This document shows, piece after piece, positions 9,650 to 22,081 of a stretch of 64,000 bases of DNA. How positions within the stretch are numbered: the first letter of the stretch is position 1; each line of letters opens with the position of its first letter. This DNA comes from Spiroplasma corruscae (lineage in GTDB: Bacteria; Bacillota_I; Bacilli_A; Mycoplasmatales; Mycoplasmataceae). The notes beneath the pieces were generated by a model that searched no databases, was not told where the DNA came from, and saw only the letters and a program-made list of their open reading frames with translations. The stretch is taken from NCBI RefSeq assembly GCF_002237575.1, contig NZ_CP022535.1, positions 620,001-684,000 of the forward strand, written 5' to 3'. The translations under genes were made by a program, and so were the position numbers.

Positions 9650-10840
9650 TTATTCAGTTATAAAACTATCATCAATTAAAAGTTTATATACTAATTCAGA
9701 TACATATTTATGTCCAGCAGCTGTTGGGTGGACTTTATCAATAAAGAAAAAGTCATCAATATTTTTATCTTTATATTTTTCTCTAACTACTGCTTTAATA
9801 TCAATATTAGTAATATCTAAACCACCAAGATCAAATGCAGTTGATTCAGAATAATTGTTTTCTACATTAATTTCTTGTTTAGAGCTCTCACTTATGAAAC
9901 CGTCTAAAATAACTTTTAAATTTTGATATAAATTATAAACTTTTATAACATCATTTTTTTCATTAATTGCATTAACTATTTTTGTAATACTTGAATCAAA
10001 TTCTTTACATAATAAATTTATTTTTTTAAGTTCATCTTCACTATATTCACCCGAACCACCACTATCGGTATTTTTATTATTATAACCAGGTGTTAATAAT
10101 ATATCTGGTGGAGTAATAAATAATATTCTTTTAGCACCATTATTTATTAAAGTACAAAGTGCATTTTTAATATTATCAAGACCATTGCTCATTATTGATT
10201 TTTGTGTATTATAATCATTTCTTGCATCTGCTAAGGCGAATAAATCATTACCTCCAATTTCTAATAAAAATAAATCTTTATCGTTTATCTTTTGTTGTTT
10301 TACTAAAGCTTGTGCTTGTTTATAAATACCAGTATTACCCATTAAGAGTTTTCCAGTTAATCCATCTGATTCGTATGCAGTTGCTCCACCTACTGAATAA
10401 TTTCTTCCTCACGCTTTTTGAGTTGTACCATCAGCTTTAGTATAATCAATGTCAGCGTTATGAATTATATTTGAAGATTTAAATGTACTTTCTTCAAATC
10501 CTAATTTATCATTTATTATTTCAGCAACTCTTTTACCGTTACTAAACCCGTTATTATATAAACCACTCATTTTAGCATTGACACCTAGTTCATCTTTTGC
10601 AATAGTAACTAACCCACCATTATCACTTAAACTATCTCCAAGTGTAAAGAAATTAGAAACACCGTGATGGCTTTCTGGGTCAACACTTGTGTCTACAGCA
10701 TTAGATTTATCAATATTTTTTCCTATGCTTGGATCAAAGTCAAAATTAACTTGAGCTTGTTGGGGCATACATGAGATTACTGATGTTGTTGATGTTGTTG
10801 ATATAGTAAAAACTGTTAATAATGTTAATAACTTTTTCAT
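9650..10840 (-). CDS. SGNH/GDSL-family esterase lipoprotein
   Basis: 396-aa secreted, lipid-anchored hydrolase. The signal peptide ends at the lipobox VISCM (Cys24). Catalytic blocks are all visible: block I FFTLGDSLSDNG with Ser70, block III EIGGNDLF near residue 197, and block V DKVHPTAAGH near residues 376-385 with the Asp/His pair. The likely role is hydrolysis of host lipids or other esters at the cell surface to supply fatty acids. The ATG overlaps the stop codon of the preceding membrane-protein gene by 1 nt (TAATGA), indicating translational coupling; the MOLPALP-like lipoprotein follows. Confidence 0.88.
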
Positions 10841-11772
10841 TATTTTTTAGCTCCTTTCTTTTTATTTATTAATATAGTTGATGTTACAAAAAATACATAA
10901 CCAGGTATAACTACTATTAATAGCACAAAGAAGAAAATAACTCCAGCTCTTAAATTATCAAGTGTTTCAGTAAAATGTGGAGTATAAATTTCATCGGTTG
11001 TAACTTTATCTTTTGGCATATTTGAAGAATTTAATGATTTGTTTTTAAAAATACTATGTCCAAAAATATTTAAACCATATTTTATATTCTCAATTTGTTT
11101 GTTTAAATATCAAACTTTATTATTTACTACCAATGTTCCCAATGAATCATATATATCAGTTCCATCAATCCCAACTGAAGAAGAATTAATTTTTGAGTTA
11201 TATAACTCTTGATCGATAACTGTTTGGTTTCTTAATAAATCATCTCTAATTTCTGTTGAAAAAATTTCATTTAATCCATTTGAATGAAACATTCAAAATA
11301 TCCCAGGATTTACATATCCAAAACTTAGAAATTCTGTTGATACAGCCTTATCGAATTCCACTAAATCCATTCCTAGGTCATATAAATCTATATCTTTATG
11401 AGAAGTTTTATAATCTCCTCATCTATTTTCATATCAATCATTTGAAAACTTTTCATAATCTTTTCTTGTCTTGGCATATTCCTCATTTTCATAAGAGTTT
11501 AATGTTGAAACAGCATCTGCTGAATAAGCTTTTTTAACAACTGTATCTAAAACAACTTCATAAGATGGATCACTACCATCAATTTCATAAATACCTTTTG
11601 GCATTACATTACTTATTTGATCTTTAATACTATTAATAAACCTTAATGACTCTACTCCAACACCTGGAGTAACCATTAAAAAACTAAATAAAAAATAAAT
11701 AGCAAATGTGACCGAAATAACTATTCATTTAAGTTTAAGTTTTTCACTAAAAAAATTGACAAACTTCTGCAT
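10840..11772 (-). CDS. Membrane protein with large extracellular loop
   Basis: 310-aa protein with one membrane helix near residues 15-35 and one near 275-300, and a hydrophilic domain of about 240 residues between them that should face outward. No catalytic motif recognised. It is first in the operon with the GDSL esterase and the MOLPALP-like lipoprotein, so it may organise or export these surface proteins. ATG at 11772 has AAGGGT upstream. A (TAA)n microsatellite lies at about 11790-11812 in the 5' leader. Confidence 0.7.
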
Positions 11773-11911
11773 ATTTTTAATACCCTTCTATATAAATAAT
11801 AATAATAATAATTAATTCTATAAGAATTTAATATTATTTTATATGTTTTAAATAAAACCCTAGATAATAAATTATTCTTAAAAATTATTTACTTAATATA
11901 AAAATAATTTT

Positions 11912-11940
11912 ATTATACAAGTTATAAGTTTGTTTATTAA
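11912..11940 (-). promoter_or_regulatory. Possible promoter of the esterase/lipoprotein operon
   Basis: Minus strand: TTAATA at 11940-11935, 17-bp spacer, TATAAT at 11917-11912, giving a leader of about 130 nt. A closely similar block occurs at about 17870-17890, because this region is part of the tandem duplication. Confidence 0.4.
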
Positions 11941-11943
11941 AAA

Positions 11944-11974
11944 ATAAAAAACCAACCATTAGCCATAGTTGGTT
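11944..11974 (-). terminator. Terminator of lipoprotein copy 1
   Basis: Minus strand AACCAAC / GTTGGTT stem followed by a T-run, just after the stop codon of the lipoprotein gene. Confidence 0.75.
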
Positions 11975-11992
11975 TATAATATCATTTTTATT

Positions 11993-14062
11993 TTAACTAT
12001 TTGTATATTCTATGATTGCTTTATATCGCATTTTTGTATCTCAGAATATTTTATCTACTCTAAAATTAATTTTCATAAAATCTAGTTCAAAATACATATT
12101 TGTGTATCTATTATCATTACCACCATAGTAACCATCTGCAATTATACCATATTCTGTTTTTCCATCTACAATTGTATTTTCAGTTGGTAAGACTTTATTA
12201 ACTCTTATTTGTGGTCTAAATCCAAAAGTAGTATCAAAATTTCAACTATAATGTGATTGATTTCCATTACTTAGAAGTAAATTATTTGCTATCTTTTGTT
12301 CTTGAGAACCAACACCATTTTTTTGCGATAAACTTAAACTTTCATTAAATTTTCCTAAAAACTCACCATATAAAAGATACATTAATCCATTTTCACCAGT
12401 TGGACAAATATAATTTGGATCAAATGCAAATTTTCATATGTTTAATTGTTGTCCTTCGATTACACCGCCCTTTACTTTTCCACTCATAGCAGTTAAAGCA
12501 TCTTCATTTCAAGTATTAGTTGTACCGAAAGTATCATGATACGATTGTATTCCCTTTGTTAAGTTAGCTAGTACAGATTTATACGTAACAAAATCTTTAT
12601 TATCTTTTAATGTAGATAAATCTTCTTCTTTATTTATAGTATAACCCATTGCAATATCGATATTATCAATCGAAGTTGTAATTCCTCCGTTGTCATTTCC
12701 ACCATTAATTTCTAAAACTAATCCATTTAATTTAAATGTACTAAATTTAACGGTTTTGTTAATTTTTTCTTCAAATTTAGCTCTATCTAAATCAGTATAT
12801 AGTTTAAAAATACTTTCTTTATAGTCATTAAATCATGTTTCAAGTTTATCACCACTTAAATAGTTTTCAACTGGATTAACACCATCGCCACTGGTTGTTA
12901 CTTGGTTTCTAAAAATATAGTTATAAAGATCAGGATTTCCTACAATACTGTCATCTTTTCAATTAATCTTATCATTTTTTCAAGAATAAATACTTTCTTT
13001 TGAATTTAATGCATTAAAAGTATTACTTCAATTATTATTATCGTCTAAATCATCGATTATTTTATCAACTGTTGTTTTAATTTCTACATTTGAAATACCA
13101 TCTGTTGGTTTTAAATCATTTGATAAACTTGATTTAAGAGCATTTATCGATTTTTTAAAATTACTATTAGAATCATTTAACTTATCATTTGATTCAAATT
13201 TATCATCTTCATTAGATATTCCTGATTCAATTAAAGTTGCACCACTATCAAAATACTTATATTTTAATTCTTTGGCTTTATTTTTTACATATTCAACAAC
13301 ATTATCTTCAGTTGTTATTTTATATGCAAAATTAAAAATATTATTTGCAGGTGGGTTTACTAACTGTGTACCATCTTTAGATTTATAGTTAAAATTAATT
13401 GTTATTTGGGTATCATCTAACGAAGCCAAATAAGTACTCTTAGGTTCATCACTATTTGTTTCAGTAGTACCGCTTTCATATAAAGTTAGAGTTGCTTTTT
13501 TATCATCTGAATTATTATTATTAAGTGTTGATAAACTAATTTCTACTAGATTGTTAACATTATTAGTTAATATTGAATACTCAATTTTTTTAGCTATATT
13601 TGATATTTCAGTTTTTATAGCATCAAAATTTATTTTTTTAGCAATATCTTCAAAAAATTTATTTTTATAGTCAGTGTTTTCTTGTTTATTGAATGCTTCA
13701 TCAAGATTTACTTTATTAGTTTTAGAATTTAATTGACCATCATTTACAATTTCTTTATTTGCATTAACAAAGTTTTTTAGAGTATCAATACTAAAGAATT
13801 GGTTTTGGTTATTACCATCACTTGTTGCTTCAATTCAATTTGATCTTGTTGCACTTATAATACTATTTGTTATTGCATTCACTTCTTTAAGATAACTATC
13901 TCTTACAGTTTCGTAAGAAACTGTATCGTTATTTGGATCTGGAGTTTCTTCAGAAATATTACTATCACTACTTTGATCATTACTATCACCACAAGAAACA
14001 ATACTAAATACCGGAGAAATAGTAAAAGTTAATGATGATAATATTAACACTAATTTTTTCAT
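11993..14062 (-). CDS. Surface lipoprotein, duplicated copy 1 (689 aa)
   Basis: Signal peptide with lipobox SIVSCGD (Cys near residue 24), then an acidic, Ser/Asn-rich linker and a long globular part; family not recognised. It is strikingly similar along its whole length to the gene at 17955-20003: both share stretches such as NNVNNLVEISLSTLNNN and end in WKAIIEYTNS or RYKAIIEYTNS. The copies differ in the linker (SSDSNISEETPDPNND versus SEEEPDPNKD) and toward the C-terminus. The paired membrane-protein gene lies upstream, separated here by an IS element. Probably surface exposed, and the pair may contribute to antigenic or substrate variation (inference). Confidence 0.8.
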
Positions 14063-14272
14063 ATTAATTTCCTTTCATTAATTTAAATATACAAATATAT
14101 TATAACAAAATGAATTATAAGTGTACTATATTTTAAACTTTTTTTAATATCAGTATAATATTCAAAAAAAAAAAAAAAATGAATGTTACTATAAATATAT
14201 ATAATTTTAGAATAACGGAATTTAAATAGACCATTTGCAAATATAATAAATGGTCTTTTATATATTAAAATT

Positions 14273-15174
14273 TTATTTTATTTGTTGTAAATTATTGTAA
14301 ATATTTGAGAACTTCTTAGAATAATAATAAAAATTTTCCTTATTTTCAAATCTATTACCAAAAGTTTTATAAAATTTTTGTATAAATCATCCATTTAGAC
14401 TTTCGGTTGGTGCATTATGTTTAAAGCCTTTTTTAGACATAGAATGAACTATAAAATCATTTTGATTTACATAGTTAAAAATAAGCTCATTAGCAAAGGC
14501 AGAACCTCTATCAGATTGTATTATCTTTTGATTTGCTTTTTCAATGGCATAGTTATTTGTTTCTTTAAAAACAGATAATGCACTATTTGAATTTTCACTT
14601 TTATTAAAACTATAACTAACTATAGTTCTTTTTTCTCAATCATATAATATTAAACAATTAATTTTACTTCTATTTTTCCATTATTTAAAAATATCTTAAA
14701 GTTTGTTCCATCCATACCGGTTATATTTGGTCGACTATAATTCATTTCCACCAAGTCTTCTCTAACATAGATATTATGTTTTTTTGATTCTGATTTCTTT
14801 ACACTACGTTTCTTTCTACTTGGATTATTTAATATTAATGGATGATCTACTCTAATTTTTCTAATCATTTTTTCATATACTTTTACGCCTTTATTTACAT
14901 AAATTCACTTACTTATTAAATTTGCGCCGCTTGCTAAACTATTATTTTTTAGATTATAGTCTATTATTAGTTTTTTGGCTATTGTATATCTAGGACTATT
15001 AAAATTTGGTAAATCATTAAAATATAGACCATTTTTAAATATAATTATTGGGTTCTCTAAATTATTTTTTAGTTTAAACTTAGAAAATGTATTTTTATGA
15101 ATTTTAAAATAACTAATTAATCTATTAGTTCCCAAGCCATGCGCTTTGCAATAAAATAATATATTTGACAGCAT
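14273..15174 (-). pseudogene. IS3-family transposase orfB (DDE), frameshifted
   Basis: Two frames together encode the transposase. The N-terminal half runs from 15174 (HTH region, then ITGMDGTNFKIF with the first catalytic Asp). Near 14665 the frame shifts by one base and continues as ...TIVSYSFNKSENS..., IQSDRGSAF (second Asp) and NAPTESLNGWFIQKFYKTFG (catalytic Glu), ending at 14273. The DDE arrangement and spacing fit the IS150 group. The frameshift is not at a slippery sequence I recognise, so I take it as damage. Confidence 0.8.
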
Positions 15175-15627
15175 GCATAATGTTTATAAGCTTTTGTTGC
15201 CATTATCATTATCTTGTCCTTCATACTCATCTTCAACATGTTCAACATTATAGTTGCTGTGCAAGAAGGTATGGACTTTTCCAAAATTTCTTTACTTGCC
15301 ATTGCTAATAGCTTTTCTTCTTTTTCGAACCTTACTTGTTTTTCTAAAAGTGTAATTTTTTCTTTTAAAACTTTATTTTCTTTTTCTTTTGTTTTTAAAT
15401 CTTTAGATACAAAATCTTTTTTTAATTTTTTACTCATTATTTCAACTTCTTTGCATGTTTTAATTCTACTATCATAATGAGTAAGCTTACTTTTTTTATC
15501 TCAAATTCTTATTAATTGAGAACCAACCTTAATATTCATTTCTAAAGCAATTTTATCTAAATTCTCTCCTAACTAATACCTTTTTAAGGCTTTCTTTTTT
15601 TAAATCTTCACTATACTTTCTATGCAT
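15117..15627 (-). pseudogene. IS3-family orfA (HTH), frameshifted
   Basis: The start MHRKYSEDLKKESLKK at 15627 is a typical orfA opening. The frame breaks near 15575 and resumes as GENLDKIALEMNIKVGSQLIRIW (helix-turn-helix), then a Lys/Glu-rich leucine-zipper-like coil, ending at 15117. The end overlaps orfB by about 58 nt, as expected for -1 programmed frameshifting in this family. Confidence 0.7.
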
Positions 15628-15812
15628 ATTTTCCTTTCTAATATAAAAACCAGTTGTATATACAACTGGTCTACTTAGCTTCCTTTTTTCTTTTCCATTT
15701 TATATTATTATAAGTTTTACTTTATTATATTTTAAAATTCGGAACTAATATTTTTTTTATATAAAATGTAATTGGCTTTGTGATTGTATAAATAATTAAT
15801 CATCACTTTTTA

Positions 15813-17606
15813 TTAACCTATATCAGATTTTTTAAATTTATATAATGATATTAAAAACAATAATGATGTAAATATTATTAAAGAAACATTAAAATAAACC
15901 GGATTAACATAGTTATTATATGATAGTTTATTAATTTTATTAACTATTAATTCATAGTTAAATAAAATATATGGTAGAAAGAAGTTTTCTTGTTCATACA
16001 TTTTTATGTTTGAATCACTATTTATATCAAATCACAAATCATTAAAATACACACCACTATTCAATGTATAATAACTTCAAGTACTAAAAAATGGATTTAT
16101 AATAGAAGTAATATTATTTATTTTTTTATTTTTTATATACATTGTAAAATTATCATCTTGAATAATTGGGTAATTTGTTAAGTAATAATACTTAGTAGTA
16201 TAGTTTAAGAAATATTGTTCAAGCACTCTTGTAGAGAATAATAATGGGAAATTAAAGTTCTCATTAAAGAAATTAGAAATAGAACCACTATCACATAGAG
16301 CTAAACCTTCATCTTTAGTAATATCAATTTTTGCGACAGCTGATTTAAAAATGTTTATCAAATCATCCTCAGTGAAGTTTAATGATTCATTTTTTTCAGT
16401 ATTAAAGATAGTGTTTTTGTAGTTTTTATCAAAATAAATAAAGTCACCAAAATAACTATTCTTTTCTTTGTAAATATTAGGTATTTGACTAATAAGATCG
16501 TTAGTGAAATTATATAAATCATTTAAAATTAATTTATTATCTTCACTAATATCTCCTGTGTTAACTTTATCTTTTATATCTGATAAACCAATAAAATATG
16601 AATCTAATTTAAAAGATATTTCTACATGATTAGGTTTCTCATTATAATCATTATATGAACTTCATTTTTTACCTTTTGTTCCTGAAGATTGATTATTATT
16701 TTTTAAAATACCTTTTAAATTATATTTATGTGCATCATCACCCTTATTAATAACTCCAATACTGTCTCAAAAATTATTATATCTATATAAATATGGTTCT
16801 TTATTTGATGCATCATTCATATTTAGATACATTTTTAAAACTTCATCATCATCAAAGTTTGTTAAAAAAGAATTAATAGCCTTGCTTAGATATTTATACT
16901 TAATGTTTTCTTCATTTAATAGTTTTTCAAAATTAAATGTATCATACATTGTATTTGTTTTCATAATAATCGGTAAAGAGTTTGGCATTTTTATGTTCAA
17001 ATCTAAATTATCATTTTTTTTGTCATATAACTTATTTGGAATAATTGCAATAAACCCCATAGAAATTAATAAAGAAGTTATTATTAAAGTTGGTTGTGTA
17101 CCTAAAAATAATATTAAAAAAATAATTAAGTTAACTAATGAGTAAACTATAAATACTGAAAAAATTAAAAAGTAAAATGTTTTTCTAATGGTAAAGGTTT
17201 CAATTCCATTAATTATTATATTAATTATATTGAAACTTGCATATGAAAAAATTATTGTTGAAAATAATAATAATGAAATAGTTATATATTGTGTAATTAA
17301 ATATTGTGATCTAGAAATACTATTGGAAACAATAATAAATATAGTTTTATCTTCTTGTTTTTTCACAAAAAAGAAAATCAATATCCGTATAATAAATAAA
17401 AATGTTAAGATATTTAAATAAATTATTACATAAAAATCAAATAATTCATTTCTAACATATCCTGTTTTTATAATTGAAAAAAAAATTGAAATAACAATAC
17501 TAAATAAGTTTATCATTACAAAAAAAATCACAAATGATCTTTCATGAAATAAATTTTTAAACAAGAATCTAATTATACTTGTCATTTTAATTTTTTTATA
17601 ATTCAT
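15813..17606 (-). CDS. ABC-2-type membrane protein, duplicated copy 1 (597 aa)
   Basis: Several strongly hydrophobic helices in the first 200 residues (for example FVIFFVMINLFSIVISIFF), a hydrophilic region of about 340 residues and a final helix before FKKSDIG. This layout matches the ABC-2-type permease at 52999-55053, which has an ATPase partner, but no ATPase gene is near this copy. It is about 90% identical by eye to copy 2 (20267-22081). Copy 1 has one additional A in its first A-run, so the upstream ATG used by copy 2 is out of frame here and translation should begin at MNYKK. It may pair with the neighbouring lipoprotein for export or peptide transport; substrate unknown. Confidence 0.7.
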
Positions 17607-17675
17607 TGTTTTTTTTCATACCTACTAATAGATATTATAAACTAATATTAATAATAAGCAATACTAAAGAGACCA

Positions 17676-17830
17676 GGTTGAAAGAAATTATATGGGGTTA
17701 TTTAACTTTTAATTTAGTTTGACAGAGAGCCAAACTAAATTAATTACCCATGAATTATATTAAACTGCTAAAATAATTCTTATCTGAATTAGTAATATCA
17801 CATTATTTTATTAAATAATCTAAAAAAATA
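17676..17830. other. Junction between duplication units with a perfect hairpin
   Basis: About 155 bp not shared between the units. It contains a perfect 11-bp inverted repeat (AATTTAGTTTG / CAAACTAAATT, loop of 9) at 17711-17741. There is no T-run expected of a terminator and no ORF. It could be a short mobile-element scar or a protein-binding hairpin. Confidence 0.45.
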
Positions 17831-17903
17831 AATTATTCTTAAAAATTATTACTTAATATTAAAATAATTTTATTATACAAGTTATGAATTTGTTTTATTA
17901 TAG

Positions 17904-17936
17904 AATAAAAAAACCAACCATTAGACTTGGTTGGTT
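17904..17936 (-). terminator. Terminator of lipoprotein copy 2
   Basis: Minus strand AACCAACC / GGTTGGTT stem with a following T-run; homologous to 11944-11974. Confidence 0.75.
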
Positions 17937-17954
17937 TATAATATCATTTTTATT

Positions 17955-20003
17955 TTAACTATTTGTATATTCTATGATTGCTTTTCATCTCATTGCTGAA
18001 TTTCAAAATATTTTATCTACTCTAAAATTAATTTTCATAAAATCTAATTGAAAATACATATTTGTAAATCTATTTGGATTACCTCCATAGTAACCATCTG
18101 CAAGTACACCATATTCTGTTTTTCCCTCTGCAATTGAAGTTTCGGTTGGTAATATTCTATTAACTCTTATTGGTGGTCTATATCCAGGAGTACCATCAAA
18201 ATTTCAACTATAGTGTGATTGATTTCCATTACTTAGCAATGAATTTCTTACTATCTGTTGTTCTTGATAACCAAGACCATTTTTTTGTGATAAACTTAAA
18301 CTTTCATTAAATCTTGTTAAAAACTCAATATATAAAATTTCCATTCAATCATATTTAGCAGTTGGGTGAATATATTCCTTTTTAAATGTAAAATCTCAAA
18401 TGTTTAATTGTTCATTTTCAAATATTCCATTCTTACCTTTTCCAGTAAACGCAGTTATAGCATCAACATTTCGAGTATTAGTTGTACCAAAAGTATCATG
18501 ATATGATTGTATTCCCTTTTCTAAATTAGCTAGTACAGCTTTATAAGTAACCAATTCTTTATTATCTTTTAATGTAGATAAATCTTCATTTTTATTTATA
18601 GTGTAACCTATTGCGATATCAATATTATCAATCGGAGTTGTAATTCCTCCGTTTTCATTTCCACCATTAATTTCTAAAACTAATCCATTTAATTTAAATG
18701 TACTAAATTTAACGGTTTTGTTAATTTTTTCTTCAAATTTAGATTTATCTAAATCAGTATATAGTTTAAAAACACTTTCTTTATAGTCATTAAATCATGT
18801 TTCAAGTTTATCACCACTTAAATAGTTTTCAACTGGATTAACACCATCGGCACTGGTTATTACTTGGTTTCTAAAAATATAGTTATAAAGATCAGGATTT
18901 CCTACAATACTATCATCTTTTCAACCATTCTTATCTTTTTTCCAAGAATAAATGCTATCTTTTGAATTTAATGCATTAAAACTATTAGTTCAATTATTAT
19001 TTTCGTCTAAATCATCAATTATTTTATCGGTTGTTGTTTTAATTTCAACATTTGAGATACCTTCTGGTGGGTTTAAATCAGTTGATAAACTTGTTTTAAG
19101 AGCAACAATCGCTTTTTTAAAATTACTATTAGAATCATTTAACTTATCATTTGATTCAAATTTATCATCTTCATTAGATATTCCTGATTCAATTAAAGTT
19201 GCACCACTTTCAAAATACTTATATTTTAATTCATTAGCTTTATTTTTTACATAATCAACAACATTATCTTCAGTTGTTATTTTGTAAGCAAAATTAAAAA
19301 TATTATTTGCAGGTGGGTTTTCTAATTGTGTACCATCTTTTGATATATAATTAAAATTAATTGTAATTTGGGTATTATCTAACGAAGCCAAATAATTACT
19401 CTTAGATTCATCACCAGTTGTTTCATCAGTGCCACTTTCATATAAAGTTAGAGTTGCTTTATTATCATCAGAATTATTATTATTAAGTGTTGATAAACTA
19501 ATTTCTACTAGATTATTAACATTATTAGTTAATATTGAATACTCGAATTTTTTAGCTATATTTGATATTTCAGTTTTAATAGTATCAAAATTTATTTTTT
19601 TAGCCACATCTTGAAAAAAATTATCTTTATAACTTGAGTTTTCTTGTTTATTAAACACTTCATCAAGATTTACTATATTAGTTTTAGAATTTGATTCACC
19701 ATCTTTTGCACTTCCTTTATTTGCATTAACAAATTTTTTTAAAGTATTAATACTAAAGAATTGGTTTTTGTTATTACCATCGCTTGTTGCTTCAATTCAA
19801 TTTGCTTTTGTTTCACTTATAATACTATTTGTTATTGCATTCACTTCTTTAAGATAACTATCTCTTATTGTTTCGTAAGAAACTATATCTTTATTTGGAT
19901 CTGGTTCTTCTTCAGAATCATTACTATCACCACATGAAACAATACTAAATACCGGAGCAATAGTAAAAGATAATGATGATAATATTAACACTAATTTTTT
20001 CAT
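17955..20003 (-). CDS. Surface lipoprotein, duplicated copy 2 (682 aa)
   Basis: Paralogue of 11993-14062 with the same lipobox (SIVSCGD) and nearly colinear sequence; divergence is concentrated in the linker after the lipobox and in the segment about 150-200 residues before the C-terminus. ATG at 20003 was chosen because AAGGAAAT precedes it; the in-frame ATG at 20060 lies upstream of the promoter -10 element. A promoter is visible at 20040-20069. Function unknown, surface location expected. Confidence 0.8.
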
Positions 20004-20039
20004 TTCAATTTCCTTCCATTGATTTAAATGTACCACCTT

Positions 20040-20069
20040 ATTATAGCAAACTGAAACCATATGTGTACA
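20040..20069 (-). promoter_or_regulatory. Promoter of lipoprotein copy 2
   Basis: Minus strand TGTACA (20069-20064), 18-bp spacer, TATAAT (20045-20040). Copy 1 keeps the same arrangement at 14099-14127 (AGTACA, 17 bp, TATAAT), which supports function. Confidence 0.5.
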
Positions 20070-20266
20070 ATATTTAATCTTTTTTTTAAATTGATGTAAT
20101 ATTTAAAAAAAACATAAATTAAATGTTACTACAAGTAATCAATTATATTGCATTTCTATTATCTTAAGTTTACTTTATAATATTTTCAAATTAAGACTAA
20201 TAGTTTCTTTATAATAATTATCTAAATGCATTTAAAATTGAATAAATAATTAATTATCAAGTTATA

Positions 20267-22081
20267 TTACCCTATATCAGATTTTTTAAATTTATATAGT
20301 GATATTAAAAACAATAATGATGTAAATATTATTAAAGAGCCATTAAAATAAACTGGATCAATATAGTTGTTATATGATAGTTTATTAATTTTATCATCTA
20401 TTAAATCATAATTAAATAAAGTGTATGGTAAAAAGAAGTTTTCTTGTTCATACATTTTTATATTTGAATCACTATTAATATCAAATCAAATATCATTAAA
20501 ATACATACCACTATTCAATGTATAATAACTTCAAGTACTAAAAAATGGATTAATAATAGAAGTAATGCTATTTATTTGTTTATTTTTTATATAAATTGTA
20601 AAATTATCATCTTGAATAATTGGGTAATTTGTTAAGTAATAATACTTAGTAGTATAGTTTAAGAAATATTGTTCAAGCACTCTTGTAGAGAATAATAATG
20701 GGAAATTAAAGTTTTCATTAAAGAAATTAGAAATAGACCCATTATCATATAGAGTTAAACCTTCGTCCTTTTTAGCTATACCAATTTTTGCAACAGCTGA
20801 TTTAAAAATATTTATCAAATCAACCTCAGTAAAGTTTAATGAATCATTTTTTTCAGTATTAAAGATAGTGTTTTTATAGTTTTTATCAAAATAAATAAAG
20901 TCACCAAAATAACTATTCTTTTCTTTGTAAATATTAGGTATTTGACTAATAAGATCGTTAGTGAAATTATATAAATCATTTAAAATTAATTTATTATCTT
21001 CACTAATATCTCCTGTGTCAACTTTATCTTTTATATCTGATAAACCAATAAAATATGAGTCTAATTTAAAAGATATTTCTACATTATCAGGTTTGTTATT
21101 TTCAGAAAATGAACTTCATTTTTTACCTTTTGTTCCTGAAGATTGATTATTATTTGCTAAAATACCTTTTAAATTATATTTATGTGCATCATCACCCTTA
21201 TTAATAACTCCAATACTGTCTCAAAAATTATTATATCTATATAAATAAGCTTCTTTTCCTTTATCTGATACGCCATTCATATTTAGATACATTTTTAAAA
21301 CATCATCATCATCAAAGTTTGTTAAAAAAGAGTTTATAGCCTTGCTCAAATATTTATACTTAATATTTTCCTCATTTAAGAGTTTTTCAAAATTAAATGT
21401 ATCATCCATTTCATTTGTTCTTATAGAAAACGGTTCAATAGAATTTGGTAATATAATATTCAAACTTAAATTATCATTATTTTTGTCATATAACTTATTT
21501 GGAATATTTGCAATAAACCCCATAGACATTAATAAAGAAGTTATTATTAAAGTTGGTTGTGTACCTAAAAATAATATTAAAAAAATTATTAAATTAACTA
21601 ATGAGTAAACTATAAATACTGAAAAAATAAAAAAGTATAGTGTTTTTCTAATGGTAAAGGTTTCAATTCCATTAATTATTATATTAATTATATTGAAACT
21701 TGCATATGAAAAAATGATCGTTGAAAATAATAATAATGAAATAGTTATATATTGTGTAATTAAATATTTTGACCTAGAAATACTATTAGAAAGAATAATA
21801 AATATAGTTTTATCTTCTTGTTTTTTTACAAAAAAGAACATCAATATCCTTATAATAAATAAAAATGTTAAAATATTTAAATAAATTATTACATAAAAAT
21901 CAAACAATTCATTTCTAACATATCCTGTTTTTATAATAGAAAAAAAAATTGAAATAACAATACTAAATAAGTTTATCATTACAAAAAAAATCACAAATGA
22001 TCTTTCGTGAAATAAATTTTTAAACAAAAATCTGATTATACTTGTCATTTTAATTTTTTTATAATTCATTGTTTTTTTCAT
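20267..22081 (-). CDS. ABC-2-type membrane protein, duplicated copy 2 (604 aa)
   Basis: Paralogue of 15813-17606 with the same helix-rich N-terminus, long hydrophilic middle and single C-terminal helix (SLIIFTSLLFLISLY). The frame here includes the upstream start MKKTMNYKK at 22081. It lies 264 bp upstream of lipoprotein copy 2 and is probably cotranscribed with it or closely linked. No ATPase gene is nearby. The hydrophilic middle differs most between copies around residues 210-230. Confidence 0.7.

Larger units (their letters stand above)
14217..15683 (-). mobile_element. Decayed IS3-family insertion sequence (about 1.47 kb)
   Basis: Terminal inverted repeats GGAATTTAAATAGACCA (left) and GGAAGCTAAGTAGACCA (right, complement) match at 13 of 17 positions and bracket orfA and orfB of an IS3/IS150-type transposase. 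Each end also carries a hairpin: 14228-14256 (AGACCATTT/AAATGGTCT) and a perfect 22-bp palindrome at 15649-15670. Comparison with the duplicate at 20.0-20.3 kb, which has no such insert, confirms that it is an insertion. No target-site duplication is evident. Both ORFs carry frameshifts, so it is probably inactive. Confidence 0.8.
11868..17675. repeat. Tandem segmental duplication, unit 1
   Basis: The segment from AAATTATTCTTAAAAATTATT (about 11868) to the leader of the membrane-protein gene (about 17675) is closely similar to 17829-22137. Each unit holds a terminator, a lipoprotein gene and a membrane-protein gene. Unit 1 is about 1.5 kb longer because of an inserted IS3-type element (14217-15683) between the two genes. 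Confidence 0.85.

Noticed and set aside
19797-20060. Upstream start of lipoprotein copy 2 at 20060
   Set aside because: This start lies upstream of the -10 element; the ATG at 20003 has a ribosome site and gives a normal signal peptide matching copy 1.
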